Made by a program: the position numbers and the translations under genes
Shown: positions 13,625-21,724 of the stretch, piece by piece
Position numbering within the stretch: the stretch's first letter is position 1
Layout of the letters: every line of letters begins with the position of its first letter
Assembly: GCA_937910785.1 (NCBI GenBank)
Contig: CALDLG010000103.1
Span: 1 to 25,482, forward strand
Reading direction: 5' to 3'
DNA: 25,482 nt
Source: an uncultured Lachnospiraceae bacterium
Lineage (GTDB): Bacteria; Bacillota; Clostridia; Lachnospirales; Lachnospiraceae
Notes under the pieces: generated by a model
The model's input: the letters and a program-made list of their open reading frames with translations, nothing else
Told to the model about the DNA's origin: nothing
Database searches by the model: none

Positions 13625-14098
13625 TTATACGGAAGCGGAAACATTTGTCCCAAGACACTGTTCTTCAAATGTTTCCGTATTTCCCGTACTGGAATAAAAA
13701 ACGGGCTTTTTGTCCGGAACTTCCGTTTTCACAGGCTCCATTTCTGTCTCCGCTTCCACATCCGATCCGCTCTCTTTCGTTTCCTCTGTTTTGACCGTCT
13801 GTTCTTCCGCTTCGGCTTTCCTCTCTTCCCTTCTTTTTTCGATCGCTTCCTCCAGTTCCTTCTTTGCTTTTTCTTTTGCCTTTTCCCGCTCTTCCTTAGC
13901 TTCTTCTTTCATGCCTTCGTCGGCCTTTTCCTCATACTCCCATGCCTTTGCCGAAAACTGCCCGGCATAATCCATCGACCGCTTCATCGTTGCAAGATCA
14001 TTTTTCAATCGTGCTTCCTTGTAAACTCTGATGGGCACATCCATCAAATTCATGTTCGTTCTCGCTCCGATCAGCCCTTCCATTGTTTTCGTATTCAT
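13625..14098 (-). CDS. Conserved helical hypothetical protein (Lachnospiraceae type)
   Basis: The 157-residue protein starts at the ATG at 14098 with GGGAGG six bases upstream. It opens MNTKTMEGLIGARTNMNLMDVP and then KEARLKNDLATMKRSMDYAG. A long charged coiled coil of about 70 residues rich in Glu, Lys, Ala and Arg follows, and a Thr/Glu-rich tail ends in the frame FYSSTGNTETFEEQ. There is no signal peptide or membrane segment. I recognise the N-terminal pattern as a widespread but uncharacterised clostridial family; no function is known to me. It lies 95 bases downstream of the histidine kinase gene on the same strand and converges on the ECF-S gene with only three bases between stops. A 12-bp perfect hairpin lies in its last codons. 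Confidence 0.8.
   Translation of the reverse strand: MNTKTMEGLIGARTNMNLMDVPIRVYKEARLKNDLATMKRSMDYAGQFSAKAWEYEEKADEGMKEEAKEEREKAKEKAKKELEEAIEKRREERKAEAEEQTVKTEETKESGSDVEAETEMEPVKTEVPDKKPVFYSSTGNTETFEEQCLGTNVSASV
13636..13677. terminator. Hairpin inside a 3' coding end between convergent genes, possible bidirectional terminator
   Basis: CGGAAACATTTG (13636-13647) and CAAATGTTTCCG (13666-13677) are perfect 12-bp arms around an 18-nt loop. The dyad lies in the last codons of the minus-strand gene and 15 bases past the ECF-S stop. Neither side has a strong T-tract, so its role as terminator is uncertain, but no other candidate exists between these convergent genes. Confidence 0.45.
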
Positions 14099-14193
14099 CT
14101 GAATCCTCCCTTTCTTTTCCATTGACTGTTCCATTTCCATCAGCTGTTTTATCCCGGCATCCGCAGCCCGTTTTCTCCTGTTCCCTGTGGATT

Positions 14194-15021
14194 TCATTCA
14201 TCGTTCCGGACCGGCGCCCGGCCTGCTTCTTTTCTCGTGCCCCCACGTTCAAAGGGAAGCAGAACCGAAATCACATAGGCACTCTCTCCCGCTTCTACGC
14301 TCATCACGCCATGATACCGCCGGACCATATCGTTTATATTCTGCAGGCCGATACCACGTTTCTCAAACCAAAGCCCTGTTCTTTTCCGGGTCGTTTCACC
14401 GGACCGGCTTTCTTCCCGTTCCTCCTGCCCGCCTGCCGTATCGGCGCTGTTTTTTACTTCCAGAAGGAAACAGCTTTTCACCATTTTCGCCTGAATATCG
14501 ATGAAACGCCGGCGCCCATCTTCCAGCTTTTCACAGGCCTCTATCGCATTATCGAGAATATTTCCGAACAAAACACACAGGTCAAATTCATCGACTGCGC
14601 ATGACCCCGGTATCTGCACATCACATGTCCAGACAATCCTTTCTGCCTGTGCCCGTTCGCGTTTACTGTATAAAAGAGCATCCACCACCCGATTCCCCGT
14701 CAGATTTCCACCGCTTTTCAGGCTTCCGCTGTCCTCCATTTTCGCCAGATAGGCCTTCATTTTCTCCCATTCCCGGTCCTGTACAAGCCCTGTCAGGGCG
14801 ATCAGATGATTCTTCATATCATGACGCAGCCGTTCCGCCCGCTCATACTGCTCCTCCAGCATCCTGTAGGCCGCTATCTGCGCCTGATACTGCCCGCTCC
14901 TTCTCTGCTCCAGATAGATGCGGTTCATGCCCGCCACATAAAAGGCAGCGCCGGACATCGACAGCCCACACAGAATCATGATATAAAGATGACTGAACAG
15001 CTGATCATAATATAGCCCCAT
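14194..15021 (-). CDS. GHKL histidine kinase, C-terminal catalytic half (gene split)
   Basis: This 275-residue frame holds the last membrane helix (about 11-32), the dimerisation region with the phospho-acceptor His at 67 (RAERLRHDMKNHLIALTG), the N box LFGNILDNAIEAC and the G box EKRGIGLQNINDMV. The layout is that of AgrC-like GHKL kinases. The membrane sensor half is encoded upstream in another frame. Removing 34 bp between two 10-bp direct repeats would join both halves into one normal kinase reading VNWGAGKGILVRGAEEMG. The ATG at 15021 has GGGGAG eight bases upstream and overlaps the upstream frame's stop by 17 bases, so a separate polypeptide could still be made. Without its sensor, signalling through the adjacent LytTR regulator is doubtful or altered. 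Confidence 0.85.
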   Translation of the reverse strand: MGLYYDQLFSHLYIMILCGLSMSGAAFYVAGMNRIYLEQRRSGQYQAQIAAYRMLEEQYERAERLRHDMKNHLIALTGLVQDREWEKMKAYLAKMEDSGSLKSGGNLTGNRVVDALLYSKRERAQAERIVWTCDVQIPGSCAVDEFDLCVLFGNILDNAIEACEKLEDGRRRFIDIQAKMVKSCFLLEVKNSADTAGGQEEREESRSGETTRKRTGLWFEKRGIGLQNINDMVRRYHGVMSVEAGESAYVISVLLPFERGGTRKEAGRAPVRNDE

Positions 15022-15610
15022 CTCTTCCGCTCCCCGAACCAGAATGCCTTTGCCGGCGCCCCGTACGCTTCACACGGTCCCATTGACCGGCGCCCCAGTT
15101 TACAATCGTCATAACCGCCGTCAGCACCAACAGCGGAACCGCCAGCGTCACATACCATTTCCTGACCTTGTCGTTAAAAGCAGCGAACGACCAACCGGAT
15201 AATCCATAGAGAAATGCGATTACGGCTGCGCTGCCGATGCCCTCAACCGCATTCAACATCCCCTCCCCCATAAAGGGCTCCGGTATCTTTTCCACCACAT
15301 GAAGCCAGATAAGCACCATACAGGACAGAGCGGAAATACAGAAATTTCCGACCAGTGTGATGACCGCAAGGACGACGGACAACACAAGTATTTTCTTCTC
15401 CCAGCTGCCCTGAAAGAACAGAAAAATAAACACGACCGGAAGAAGAAACCGTACCGGCTGCGACGGCAGGAAGGACCATCCCGCGCATAAAAACAGCACG
15501 AACAGAATTTCCTTTTTCCCGGTAATTTTCAGACAGCTTTTGCATAACCGCTCCGCCGCCCATGCGTATCCGAAATAAATCAGCAGCGTAAATCCCATCT
15601 CACTTTTCAC
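15005..15610 (-). CDS. Histidine kinase, N-terminal membrane sensor half (frameshifted)
   Basis: The frame starts with GTG at 15610, with GGAGGG six bases upstream, and overlaps the response regulator stop by 11 bases. About 180 residues form six hydrophobic helices, the sensor region of an AgrC-like kinase, ending in VNWGAG. From there the 34-bp insertion shifts the frame. The last 24 residues (QWDRVKRTGRRQRHSGSGSG and four more) are Arg/Ser/Gly-rich and unlike a kinase, and the frame stops at 15005. The true continuation is the frame at 14194-15021. Such sensors usually detect a peptide or other extracellular cue; no peptide precursor gene or AgrB-like processing gene was found nearby. I regard the pair as one interrupted gene, or a naturally split one. 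Confidence 0.8.
   Translation of the reverse strand: MKSEMGFTLLIYFGYAWAAERLCKSCLKITGKKEILFVLFLCAGWSFLPSQPVRFLLPVVFIFLFFQGSWEKKILVLSVVLAVITLVGNFCISALSCMVLIWLHVVEKIPEPFMGEGMLNAVEGIGSAAVIAFLYGLSGWSFAAFNDKVRKWYVTLAVPLLVLTAVMTIVNWGAGQWDRVKRTGRRQRHSGSGSGRDGAIL
15053..15096 (-). repeat. 10-bp direct repeats bounding a 34-bp insertion in the kinase gene
   Basis: CCGGCGCCCC occurs at 15053-15062 and again at 15087-15096, exactly 34 bp apart. Loss of one repeat and the 24 bp between them restores the kinase frame (34 is not a multiple of three). The inserted part contains a small dyad CGGTC-ccatt-GACCG at about 15075-15089, adjoining one repeat. Short repeats of this kind are prone to slipped-strand deletion. 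Confidence 0.85.
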
Positions 15611-16352
15611 CGGAATCCCTCCATTTGCTCTCACAATTTCCCGTTTCGCCGCATTTTCGCATATACGTCAATATCGCCTTTTTGAATTCTTCATATCTTC
15701 TTCTGGCGATCATGATTCCTGCGCCATTTTCCAAAATGACCTCCTGACTGTTATAGGCATCCGCATATTTCAGATTGACAAGAAAACTTTTATGACACCG
15801 GAAAAATCCTTTCTCCCGCAGTTCCTCTTCCAAAATGCCGATTCTGCCGTAATAGGTAAAAATCCCTTCGGTACCATGCGCCTCGATTGTTCTTCCCCGG
15901 ATTTCGAAGTAATAAATATCATCCAGAAATAATTTCCGGTTCTGCCGTTCCCTGCTTACAAGAATAAATTCCTGTGACCGTTTCTGCGTTTTGCGAACGG
16001 CCCTTAGCAGTACGTTTTTCAGCTTTGCCTCATCGACCGGCTTCACCAGGTATTGAAATGCCTCCACGTCATACGCGTCGAAAACATACTTTCTGCTGGA
16101 AGACACGAAAACAAGAATCGTTCCGGATGCTCTCTCCCGCAGAATTTTTGCCGTCTGCATACCATCCGGAGGCCGCATCATAATATCCAGAAAAATCAGA
16201 TCAAATTTTTCCTCCGCCGCCAGCAGCTCCTGCCCGCTGTGAAACTGACGTATCCGGCAGGAAATTTTTTCCTCTTCCAGAATCTTCCTGATCCTTTCCG
16301 AAAACCGGCAGCATTCTCTGATCTCATCATCACACACCGCGACTACAAGCAT
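15600..16352 (-). CDS. LytTR family response regulator
   Basis: This 250-residue protein has an N-terminal receiver domain (VAVCDDEIREC, with phospho-acceptor Asp at 56 in FDLIFLDIMM and Lys in YLVKPVDEAKL). A C-terminal LytTR DNA-binding domain at about residues 133-235 contains IYYFEIRGRTIEAHG and FFRCHKSFLVNLKYADAYNS. This is the AgrA/VirR layout, which typically controls virulence, bacteriocin or adhesion genes. It lies directly before the kinase and overlaps its GTG start, so the order is regulator then kinase. The likely ribosome binding site AAAGGGG is eleven bases before the ATG, rather far. With its kinase split, its activation state is uncertain. The upstream MATE gene ends in a terminator, so this operon has its own promoter, which I could not place confidently. 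Confidence 0.92.
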   Translation of the reverse strand: MLVVAVCDDEIRECCRFSERIRKILEEEKISCRIRQFHSGQELLAAEEKFDLIFLDIMMRPPDGMQTAKILRERASGTILVFVSSSRKYVFDAYDVEAFQYLVKPVDEAKLKNVLLRAVRKTQKRSQEFILVSRERQNRKLFLDDIYYFEIRGRTIEAHGTEGIFTYYGRIGILEEELREKGFFRCHKSFLVNLKYADAYNSQEVILENGAGIMIARRRYEEFKKAILTYMRKCGETGNCESKWRDSGEK

Positions 16353-16451
16353 CCGTACCGATACCCCTTTCTTTTCTTTCTATATTTATCGAACCGTCAT
16401 CCGGCTGGATTTGGTTTGCGCCCCGAATGGCGTTTTCCATGTCACAAACGG

Positions 16452-16476
16452 AAAAAAGGCCCTCGTCGGCCTTTTT
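16452..16476 (-). terminator. Rho-independent terminator of the MATE gene
   Basis: On the minus strand AAAAAGGCC-gacgag-GGCCTTTTTT gives a 9-bp stem ending in a T-run, directly after the MATE stop codon. Because the left arm starts with A's, it can also work on the other strand. Confidence 0.85.
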
Positions 16477-16479
16477 CTC

Positions 16480-17817
16480 CTATATCCCTTTTTTCTTTTT
16501 CCATGCAAAATATCGAAGTACACAGAAAAACGCGCTTATCAACCATGTAAGCCCTGCCGCCCACCAGATGCCCCAGATACCGAACAGAGGAATCATGGAA
16601 AGCCCTGCCGGAATAAAAATGCGGCCTGTCATTTCCACAATACCGTTGATAAAAGCAAACATGGCATCTCCGACACCATTCAGCATTCCCCTGGTCACAT
16701 AAATCATTCCAAGAAACAGATAAAACCAGCTCGTAATTTTTACCGCCACCGCACCGAGCGCAATTACTTCCGGGTCGTCCACAAACATTTTTACAATGCC
16801 ATTTCCACCAAACTGCATGAGAGGAAGCATAAGCAGGGAAAAAACTGCCATGAGCAGCAGACTCTTTCGATACCCCAGCTTTATCCTGTCCAGCCTGCCC
16901 GCCCCCAGATTCTGCCCGGAATAAGTTGACATTGCCATACCGAGAGAACCATAGGGCTGATGCAGTAGCTGCTCAATCCGGCTTGTTGCCGTAAAAGCGG
17001 CAATCGCAGCCGTACCAAAGGAGTTTACCACCCGCTGCAGCGCCATGCAGGAAACCGCAATCATGGAATATTGCAGCGATAACGGCACGCCCATCCTGAC
17101 CGCTTCCCGGATGATATCCTTTTCTATCCTGAAATGTCCTTTTTCCAACCGAAAATAACTGTTAAACCGTACTGCATACAGCAGGCATCCCAAACCGGCC
17201 GTCAGCTGGGCAATGATCGTTGCCAGCGCGGCGCCAAAAACCCCCATTTCCAAAGTGTATACACACAAAATGTCGAGCCCTGCATTGAAGAAACATGAAA
17301 AAATCAGAAAATACAAAGGCGTTCTGGAATCTCCCAGCGCCCGCAGCATGGAAGACGCATAATTATAAACTGCGATAAAAGGCACCCCGATGCAGCTCAT
17401 GTGCATATACACGACCGCATCCCGCATAATCTCCTTCGGCGTTCCCATGAAGCGAAGAACCGGTACGGTGGCAAGATACGCAATGATACTCATAACCAGC
17501 GCAGCGCTGAACATAATATAAGCTGAGTTGGCTATCGCCTTCCTGATTTTTTCCTGATCTCCTGCGCCAAAATATTGTGAAGTCACGATTCCGCCGCCGC
17601 TGCCAATTCCATTACACAGGGAAAAAAATAAAAAAGTAACGGAGTTTGTGGCTCCCACCGCCGCCAATGCGCCGGCTCCTACAAATCGGCCTACAATCAT
17701 CGAATCTACCAGATTATATACCTGTTGGAAAATGTTACCGATTAACATCGGCACCGCAAAAATAATTAGCAGCCGGATCGGTTCCCCCTCCGACATATTT
17801 ATTGTTTTTGATCTCAT
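16480..17817 (-). CDS. MATE family efflux transporter
   Basis: The 445-residue protein has about 12 hydrophobic helices and starts MRSKTINMSEGEPIRLLIIF, then AVPMLIGNIFQQVYNLVDSM and IVGRFVGAGALAAVGATNSV, the MATE signature of the NorM/DinF-like group common in clostridia. These pumps use sodium or proton gradients to export cationic drugs, toxins or flavins. The ATG at 17817 is preferred; an upstream TTG at 17856 would add 13 residues. No strong ribosome binding site precedes either, but AAAGGA lies 14 bases before the ATG. It ends in a clear terminator. It is divergent from an AraC regulator across a 236-bp gap, and that regulator probably controls it. Only an imperfect TTGCCG/TATGTT promoter is visible in the gap. 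Confidence 0.92.
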   Translation of the reverse strand: MRSKTINMSEGEPIRLLIIFAVPMLIGNIFQQVYNLVDSMIVGRFVGAGALAAVGATNSVTFLFFSLCNGIGSGGGIVTSQYFGAGDQEKIRKAIANSAYIMFSAALVMSIIAYLATVPVLRFMGTPKEIMRDAVVYMHMSCIGVPFIAVYNYASSMLRALGDSRTPLYFLIFSCFFNAGLDILCVYTLEMGVFGAALATIIAQLTAGLGCLLYAVRFNSYFRLEKGHFRIEKDIIREAVRMGVPLSLQYSMIAVSCMALQRVVNSFGTAAIAAFTATSRIEQLLHQPYGSLGMAMSTYSGQNLGAGRLDRIKLGYRKSLLLMAVFSLLMLPLMQFGGNGIVKMFVDDPEVIALGAVAVKITSWFYLFLGMIYVTRGMLNGVGDAMFAFINGIVEMTGRIFIPAGLSMIPLFGIWGIWWAAGLTWLISAFFCVLRYFAWKKKKGI

Positions 17818-17971
17818 TATGTTCTCTGCCGGTCCTTTCTCTGCGCTTACCTGCAAATGTCGGGATCAGGATAGAATCCCATTATTACCGGATTTTGATA
17901 TTTCATGATCTCATTCTTCTTCCTGCCCATTGATCAATCCTGCTATATCACTTAATTATTAACATACTCTA

Positions 17972-17999
17972 TTGACATTTCACCGGCAATGGATAATAC
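17972..17999 (+). promoter_or_regulatory. Promoter of the AraC-type gene
   Basis: TTGACA (17972-17977), a 16-bp spacer and TAATAC (17994-17999) lie 54 bases before the chosen ATG. A further TATAAT at about 18005 is too far from the -35 box to be its partner. Confidence 0.55.
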
Positions 18000-18053
18000 T
18001 CATATATAATTGATCTATTCTCATATTTATGATTGGATGGAATGAGGAAAAAC

Positions 18054-18833
18054 ATGAACCAGATTTATTCCGTCGGATACGACGCGGTCCACCCAAATGA
18101 TTTCATATATAATGTACCGGAGGGATTCCATAATTATCTGTTAGTAATCACCACCACCACCGCCCTGTTTCGGATCAATGAAACCATTTCCGAATACCCG
18201 GCCCATACGGCCGTTTTATACCCTCCCGCCAGTCCCATCTGGTATGGCGCTGTTCAAAAGCCCTACGGAAACCACTGGATGCGTTTTACATCCGATGAAT
18301 CCTTTATCACCAATTTTTCCCGGCCGGCCATTCCCTTTTCCGTTTCCGATCCGGAATACTGCCGCAATCTGTTTCAGCTAATCACATGGGAATCCTCACA
18401 GGCAGTCGTTTCCATGCTGATCAGAATCCTCTTTGGCAAACTCTGTGATGACCTTTTATATACACAGAACACCTGCCATGACCAGGAACTCCTTTCCCTG
18501 CGCAGAAGGATTTCCTCCTTCCCCCAGCTTCCCTGGAAAATCTCGGATATGGCAGGAGAACTTCATATCAGCGCCGGATATCTTCAGCTTCTCTACAAGC
18601 AGAAATTTCATATATCCTGCATGGACGATGTGATCGGATTCCGTCTTTCCAAAGCCAGAGACCTCCTGACCTACACGACGCAGAGCATTGCGGAAATCGC
18701 GGAACAGTGCGGCTACGGCAATACGGAGCATTTCTGCCGGCAGTTCCGCAAGCATCTGGGAATCTCGCCGGGCAGGTATCGTAAGACCACGGCGGATATG
18801 GATGTGCAGGCAGTATCCCGTTCGCCAAACTGA
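18054..18833 (+). CDS. AraC family transcriptional regulator
   Basis: This 259-residue protein starts at the ATG at 18054, with GAGG six bases upstream. The N-terminal half (about 1-140) is the beta-rich cupin-like sensing domain with YPPASPIWYGAVQKPYGNHW. The C-terminal half carries two helix-turn-helices: ISDMAGELHISAGYLQLLYK and the AraC signature AEIAEQCGYGNTEHFCRQFR, then KHLGISPGRYRK. The family usually activates sugar, stress or efflux genes. It is divergent from the MATE exporter, the likely target. No strong terminator follows its stop codon; a 6-bp hairpin (TGAAGC/GCTTCA at 18922-18937) with TTTCTT after it is a weak candidate. Confidence 0.92.
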   Translation: MNQIYSVGYDAVHPNDFIYNVPEGFHNYLLVITTTTALFRINETISEYPAHTAVLYPPASPIWYGAVQKPYGNHWMRFTSDESFITNFSRPAIPFSVSDPEYCRNLFQLITWESSQAVVSMLIRILFGKLCDDLLYTQNTCHDQELLSLRRRISSFPQLPWKISDMAGELHISAGYLQLLYKQKFHISCMDDVIGFRLSKARDLLTYTTQSIAEIAEQCGYGNTEHFCRQFRKHLGISPGRYRKTTADMDVQAVSRSPN

Positions 18834-18934
18834 GCACCTGTCATATTCTGCCTTTTAAAAGCTCAAATTGAAAGAGGCTATTGCAAAAATAGAAGGGAAC
18901 ATATCAGAAAAATCACACTACTGAAGCAGCAGCT

Positions 18935-19096
18935 TCATTTCTTCCTCCATAAAAAGAAAAGCAGGCTCCGAAGAACCTGTATCTCATCTGGTTCCGGCGG
19001 TACTTCCGGAACGAACTTTACAAAAATCTTATATAATACCTCGATATCATCATCAGGTATCATTTCTATTAATCCATGCAGCATTTCTTTGCTCAT
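18935..19096 (-). CDS. Small ORF of 53 codons, possible damaged antitoxin-like protein
   Basis: The frame encodes MSKEMLHGLIEMIPDDDIEV, then LYKIFVKFVPEVPPEPDEIQ, and ends in LRSLLFFLWRKK. The first 40 residues form an amphipathic helix pattern resembling small clostridial proteins encoded beside toxin-antitoxin or RelE-like genes, in which a longer acidic tail follows. Here the tail is hydrophobic and short, so a frameshift may have destroyed it. No good ribosome binding site precedes the ATG. It lies in an AT-rich 490-bp gap (18838-19326) that otherwise contains only a 6-bp hairpin near 18930 and the terminator of the methyltransferase gene. A functional protein is uncertain; I see no toxin partner. 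Confidence 0.4.
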   Translation of the reverse strand: MSKEMLHGLIEMIPDDDIEVLYKIFVKFVPEVPPEPDEIQVLRSLLFFLWRKK

Positions 19097-19175
19097 GACC
19101 GGTTTTTACTCACTTCGACTTTTGTTTCAATTATTTCTGATATCTTATCCTTTCTGTGATGCGTTGATAGCTGCT

Positions 19176-19220
19176 GAAAATAAAAAAGGTAACTGATTAT
19201 CTGTTAAAATAATCGCTACC
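19176..19220 (-). terminator. Rho-independent terminator downstream of the methyltransferase gene
   Basis: On the minus strand GGTAGCGATTAT pairs with ATAATCAGTTACC (19188-19220, one bulge) and is followed by TTTTTTATTTT (19176-19187). It lies about 105 bases past the methyltransferase stop codon. Confidence 0.7.
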
Positions 19221-19326
19221 CAAAGGTAAACAGTATTTAATTCTTATATGTCATTTTGTCAGATGATTTGGTGTTTTGAATATTATAAGTAAATGAAAAA
19301 GCACTTAATTTTCTCTAAATAAAAAC

Positions 19327-20097
19327 TTATATTTTTCGTGCCTTTATACAAAATGAAAGCGGCACCATTTTTGCTTTTTGAGTTTTAATGTCAACATCTC
19401 CAACTGATTTAAGTGAATCTTGATCTGTTTCTTCTACAAATTGTTCAACCATAAAGCCAGCTTTTGCCAATGCGTTAATATATGTGGACATTTTTCTGTT
19501 ACATAAAATAATCTCACTATCATGCACAGGCATTTTGAAATATGTTTCATCATAATAGCTTTTCGTTAAAACGAATTTGTTATCAACTAAAACATCTTTT
19601 CTCTCATCGCATGACCATGCTATACAATAATTCAAAGTATGATGCCAACTAAAAATAAAAATACCGTCTTTTTTCAAATAGCTGGCTATATTATCAAATG
19701 TGCCTTGTAGGTCTGTTGTCCAACCAATTCCATATATAGAATAAACATAATCAAAGTATTCTTCAGGTACACTCAATTCATCTTCCATTTTTGCACATAT
19801 CAGGTTCGCCGAATATCCATTTTCCTTTAATAATTTAGCAGCATTATCCAACTGTTTCTGAGATAAATCAACGCCCCACAGTTCACTTGCACCTCTGTCA
19901 GCATTGTATTTTAAAGAATGTCCACTACCACAGCAAATTTCTAACATTTTCTTATCAGCAACATTACCAAATAAATGCAAATCATCTTCCGTCGGAAAAC
20001 GAACACCATATGAAGGCAAAGCTGTTGTGCCAAACCATAAGTCCGCATGATTATTCCAGTAGGTTTTGTTTGTTACTATAATTTCTTCGTTATCCAT
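19327..20097 (-). CDS. Class I SAM-dependent methyltransferase
   Basis: The 256-residue protein has the Rossmann-like motif I LEICCGSGHSLKYNADRGAS (E/D-x-C-x-G-x-G form) at about residues 52-71, motif II ELWGVDLSQKQLDNA, a motif III region ICAKMEDELSVPEEYFDYVY and a post-motif strand IFIFSWHHTLNY. It therefore binds S-adenosylmethionine; the acceptor may be a small molecule or RNA, and cannot be told. The ATG at 20097 has GAGAGG seven bases upstream. The gene is visibly more AT-rich than most of the window and uses more AAA, AAT and TTA codons, suggesting recent acquisition. It stands alone, with its own terminator and with the gdh terminator upstream. Confidence 0.9.
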   Translation of the reverse strand: MDNEEIIVTNKTYWNNHADLWFGTTALPSYGVRFPTEDDLHLFGNVADKKMLEICCGSGHSLKYNADRGASELWGVDLSQKQLDNAAKLLKENGYSANLICAKMEDELSVPEEYFDYVYSIYGIGWTTDLQGTFDNIASYLKKDGIFIFSWHHTLNYCIAWSCDERKDVLVDNKFVLTKSYYDETYFKMPVHDSEIILCNRKMSTYINALAKAGFMVEQFVEETDQDSLKSVGDVDIKTQKAKMVPLSFCIKARKI

Positions 20098-20269
20098 AAA
20101 ACAACCTCTCAAAATATTAATTGATGAAATTATTTAATACTGCTTTATTCTACCAAAAAGGTTCTCGCAATTCAATTAAATCTCTCTTAATCTTCCTTTG
20201 CTCTGTCAATCATCTTCTGCCTTGCTCGTTCTAATTATGATGAATATTCTGACAATTCTTTTGTCTTAT

Positions 20270-20314
20270 CAACATAATAAGAAAAGTCCCATAAACTCAA
20301 TGTTTACAGGACTT
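20270..20314 (-). terminator. Rho-independent terminator of the glutamate dehydrogenase gene
   Basis: On the minus strand AAGTCCTGTAAAC and GTTTATGGGACTT (20284-20314) pair at 11 of 13 positions around a 5-nt loop and are followed by TTTTCTTATT. It lies about 35 bases past the gdhA stop codon. Confidence 0.75.
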
Positions 20315-20348
20315 ATCCCTTATCATTAATTATTTCAGGAATTTTTGA

Positions 20349-21683
20349 TTATACAATCCCCTGTGCCTTCATCGCCTCCGCAACTTTCAGGAAACCGGCG
20401 ATATTCGCGCCTGCCACATAGTTGCCTTCCATGCCATACTTTTTGGAAGCTTCATCCAGATTGTGGAAAATGTTGACCATGATTCCCTGCAGCTTGGAAT
20501 CAACCTCTTCAAAGGTCCAGGAAAGTCTTTCGGAATTCTGGCTCATTTCCAGTGCGGATGTTGCAACGCCGCCGGCATTCGATGCCTTTCCGGGACAGAA
20601 CAGAACGCCGTTCTTCTGGAAATATTCGGTCGCATCCATCGTAGTTGGCATATTGGCACCCTCTGCTACTGCAAAGCAGCCGTTTGCAACGAGCGCTTTC
20701 GCATCTTCCAGATTCAGTTCATTCTGTGTTGCACAAGGAAGCGCAACGTCACACTTTACAGTCCATACGCCTTTGCCCTCATGATACTCTGCACCCGGTC
20801 TTGCCGCCGCATATTCGGTGAGACGGGCACGCTTTACTTCTTTTACCTCTTTTAACAGCGCAACATCGATTCCTTCCGGATCATAAATCCAGCCTGTAGA
20901 ATCAGAACAGGTCACAGGCTTTCCACCTAACTGCTGTGCCTTCTGGATTGCATAAATCGCCACATTGCCCGCGCCGGATACGGCGATCGTCTTGCCTGCG
21001 ATGTCTTTTCCATTGCATTTTAACATTTCTGCGGTCAGGTATAACAGACCGTATCCCGTTGCTTCCGTTCTTGCGAGAGATCCTCCGTATGTCAGTCCTT
21101 TTCCCGTTAAAACGCCTTCGTAAAGATTGCGGATTCTCTTGTACTGGCCATACATGAAACCGATCTCACGTCCGCCCACGCCGATATCGCCGGCGGGGAC
21201 GTCCACATCCGGGCCGATGTGGCGATACAGCTCTGTCATAAAGCTCTGGCAGAATGCCATTACTTCTCTATCCGATTTGCCCTTCGGATCAAAATCGGAA
21301 CCGCCCTTGCCGCCGCCGATTGGAAGACCCGTCAGAGAATTCTTGAAAATCTGCTCAAAACCGAGAAATTTGATAATACCAAGATTTACGGAAGGATGAA
21401 ATCTTAAACCTCCCTTATAGGGTCCGATCGCGCTGTTGAACTGCACACGGAAACCGTTATTTACCTGAACCTGTCCCTTGTCGTCTACCCACGGAACACG
21501 GAACTGAATAATTCTCTCCGGAACGGTCAGTCTCTCCAGCAAAGCATCTTTTCTATATGCTTCCTCATCCGCTTCGATCACAACGCGAAGAGACTCCAGA
21601 ACCTCTTTTACCGCCTGATGGAATTCCGGCTGTGCGGGATTCTTTGATACTACTAACTCATAGACTTCATCAACATATGACAT
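20349..21683 (-). CDS. gdhA: NADP-type glutamate dehydrogenase
   Basis: This 444-residue protein matches the hexameric GDH family in length and sequence throughout. It converts 2-oxoglutarate and ammonia to glutamate, or the reverse, in the cytoplasm. Visible are the substrate region FNSAIGPYKGGLRFHPSVNL, the catalytic Lys segment GLPIGGGKGGSDFDPKGKSD, the conserved PAGDIGVGGREIG and the dinucleotide fold AVSGAGNVAIYAIQKAQQLG. Ser or Asp rather than a long acidic stretch at the end of the second strand (VTCSDSTGWIYDPEGID) is in line with the clostridial/E. coli-type NADP enzyme; cofactor choice is not proven. The start at 21683 has GGAGG nine bases upstream. The gene stands alone between a promoter and a terminator and is probably highly expressed. 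Confidence 0.96.
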   Translation of the reverse strand: MSYVDEVYELVVSKNPAQPEFHQAVKEVLESLRVVIEADEEAYRKDALLERLTVPERIIQFRVPWVDDKGQVQVNNGFRVQFNSAIGPYKGGLRFHPSVNLGIIKFLGFEQIFKNSLTGLPIGGGKGGSDFDPKGKSDREVMAFCQSFMTELYRHIGPDVDVPAGDIGVGGREIGFMYGQYKRIRNLYEGVLTGKGLTYGGSLARTEATGYGLLYLTAEMLKCNGKDIAGKTIAVSGAGNVAIYAIQKAQQLGGKPVTCSDSTGWIYDPEGIDVALLKEVKEVKRARLTEYAAARPGAEYHEGKGVWTVKCDVALPCATQNELNLEDAKALVANGCFAVAEGANMPTTMDATEYFQKNGVLFCPGKASNAGGVATSALEMSQNSERLSWTFEEVDSKLQGIMVNIFHNLDEASKKYGMEGNYVAGANIAGFLKVAEAMKAQGIV

Positions 21684-21724
21684 CTTACATGTCCTCCTTT
21701 TCCGTAGCTTGCTTGTCATTTTAC

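Noticed and set aside
14976..15158. Third frame (60 codons) across the kinase break
   Set aside because: It matches neither the sensor nor the catalytic half and is explained by the insertion shifting frames.
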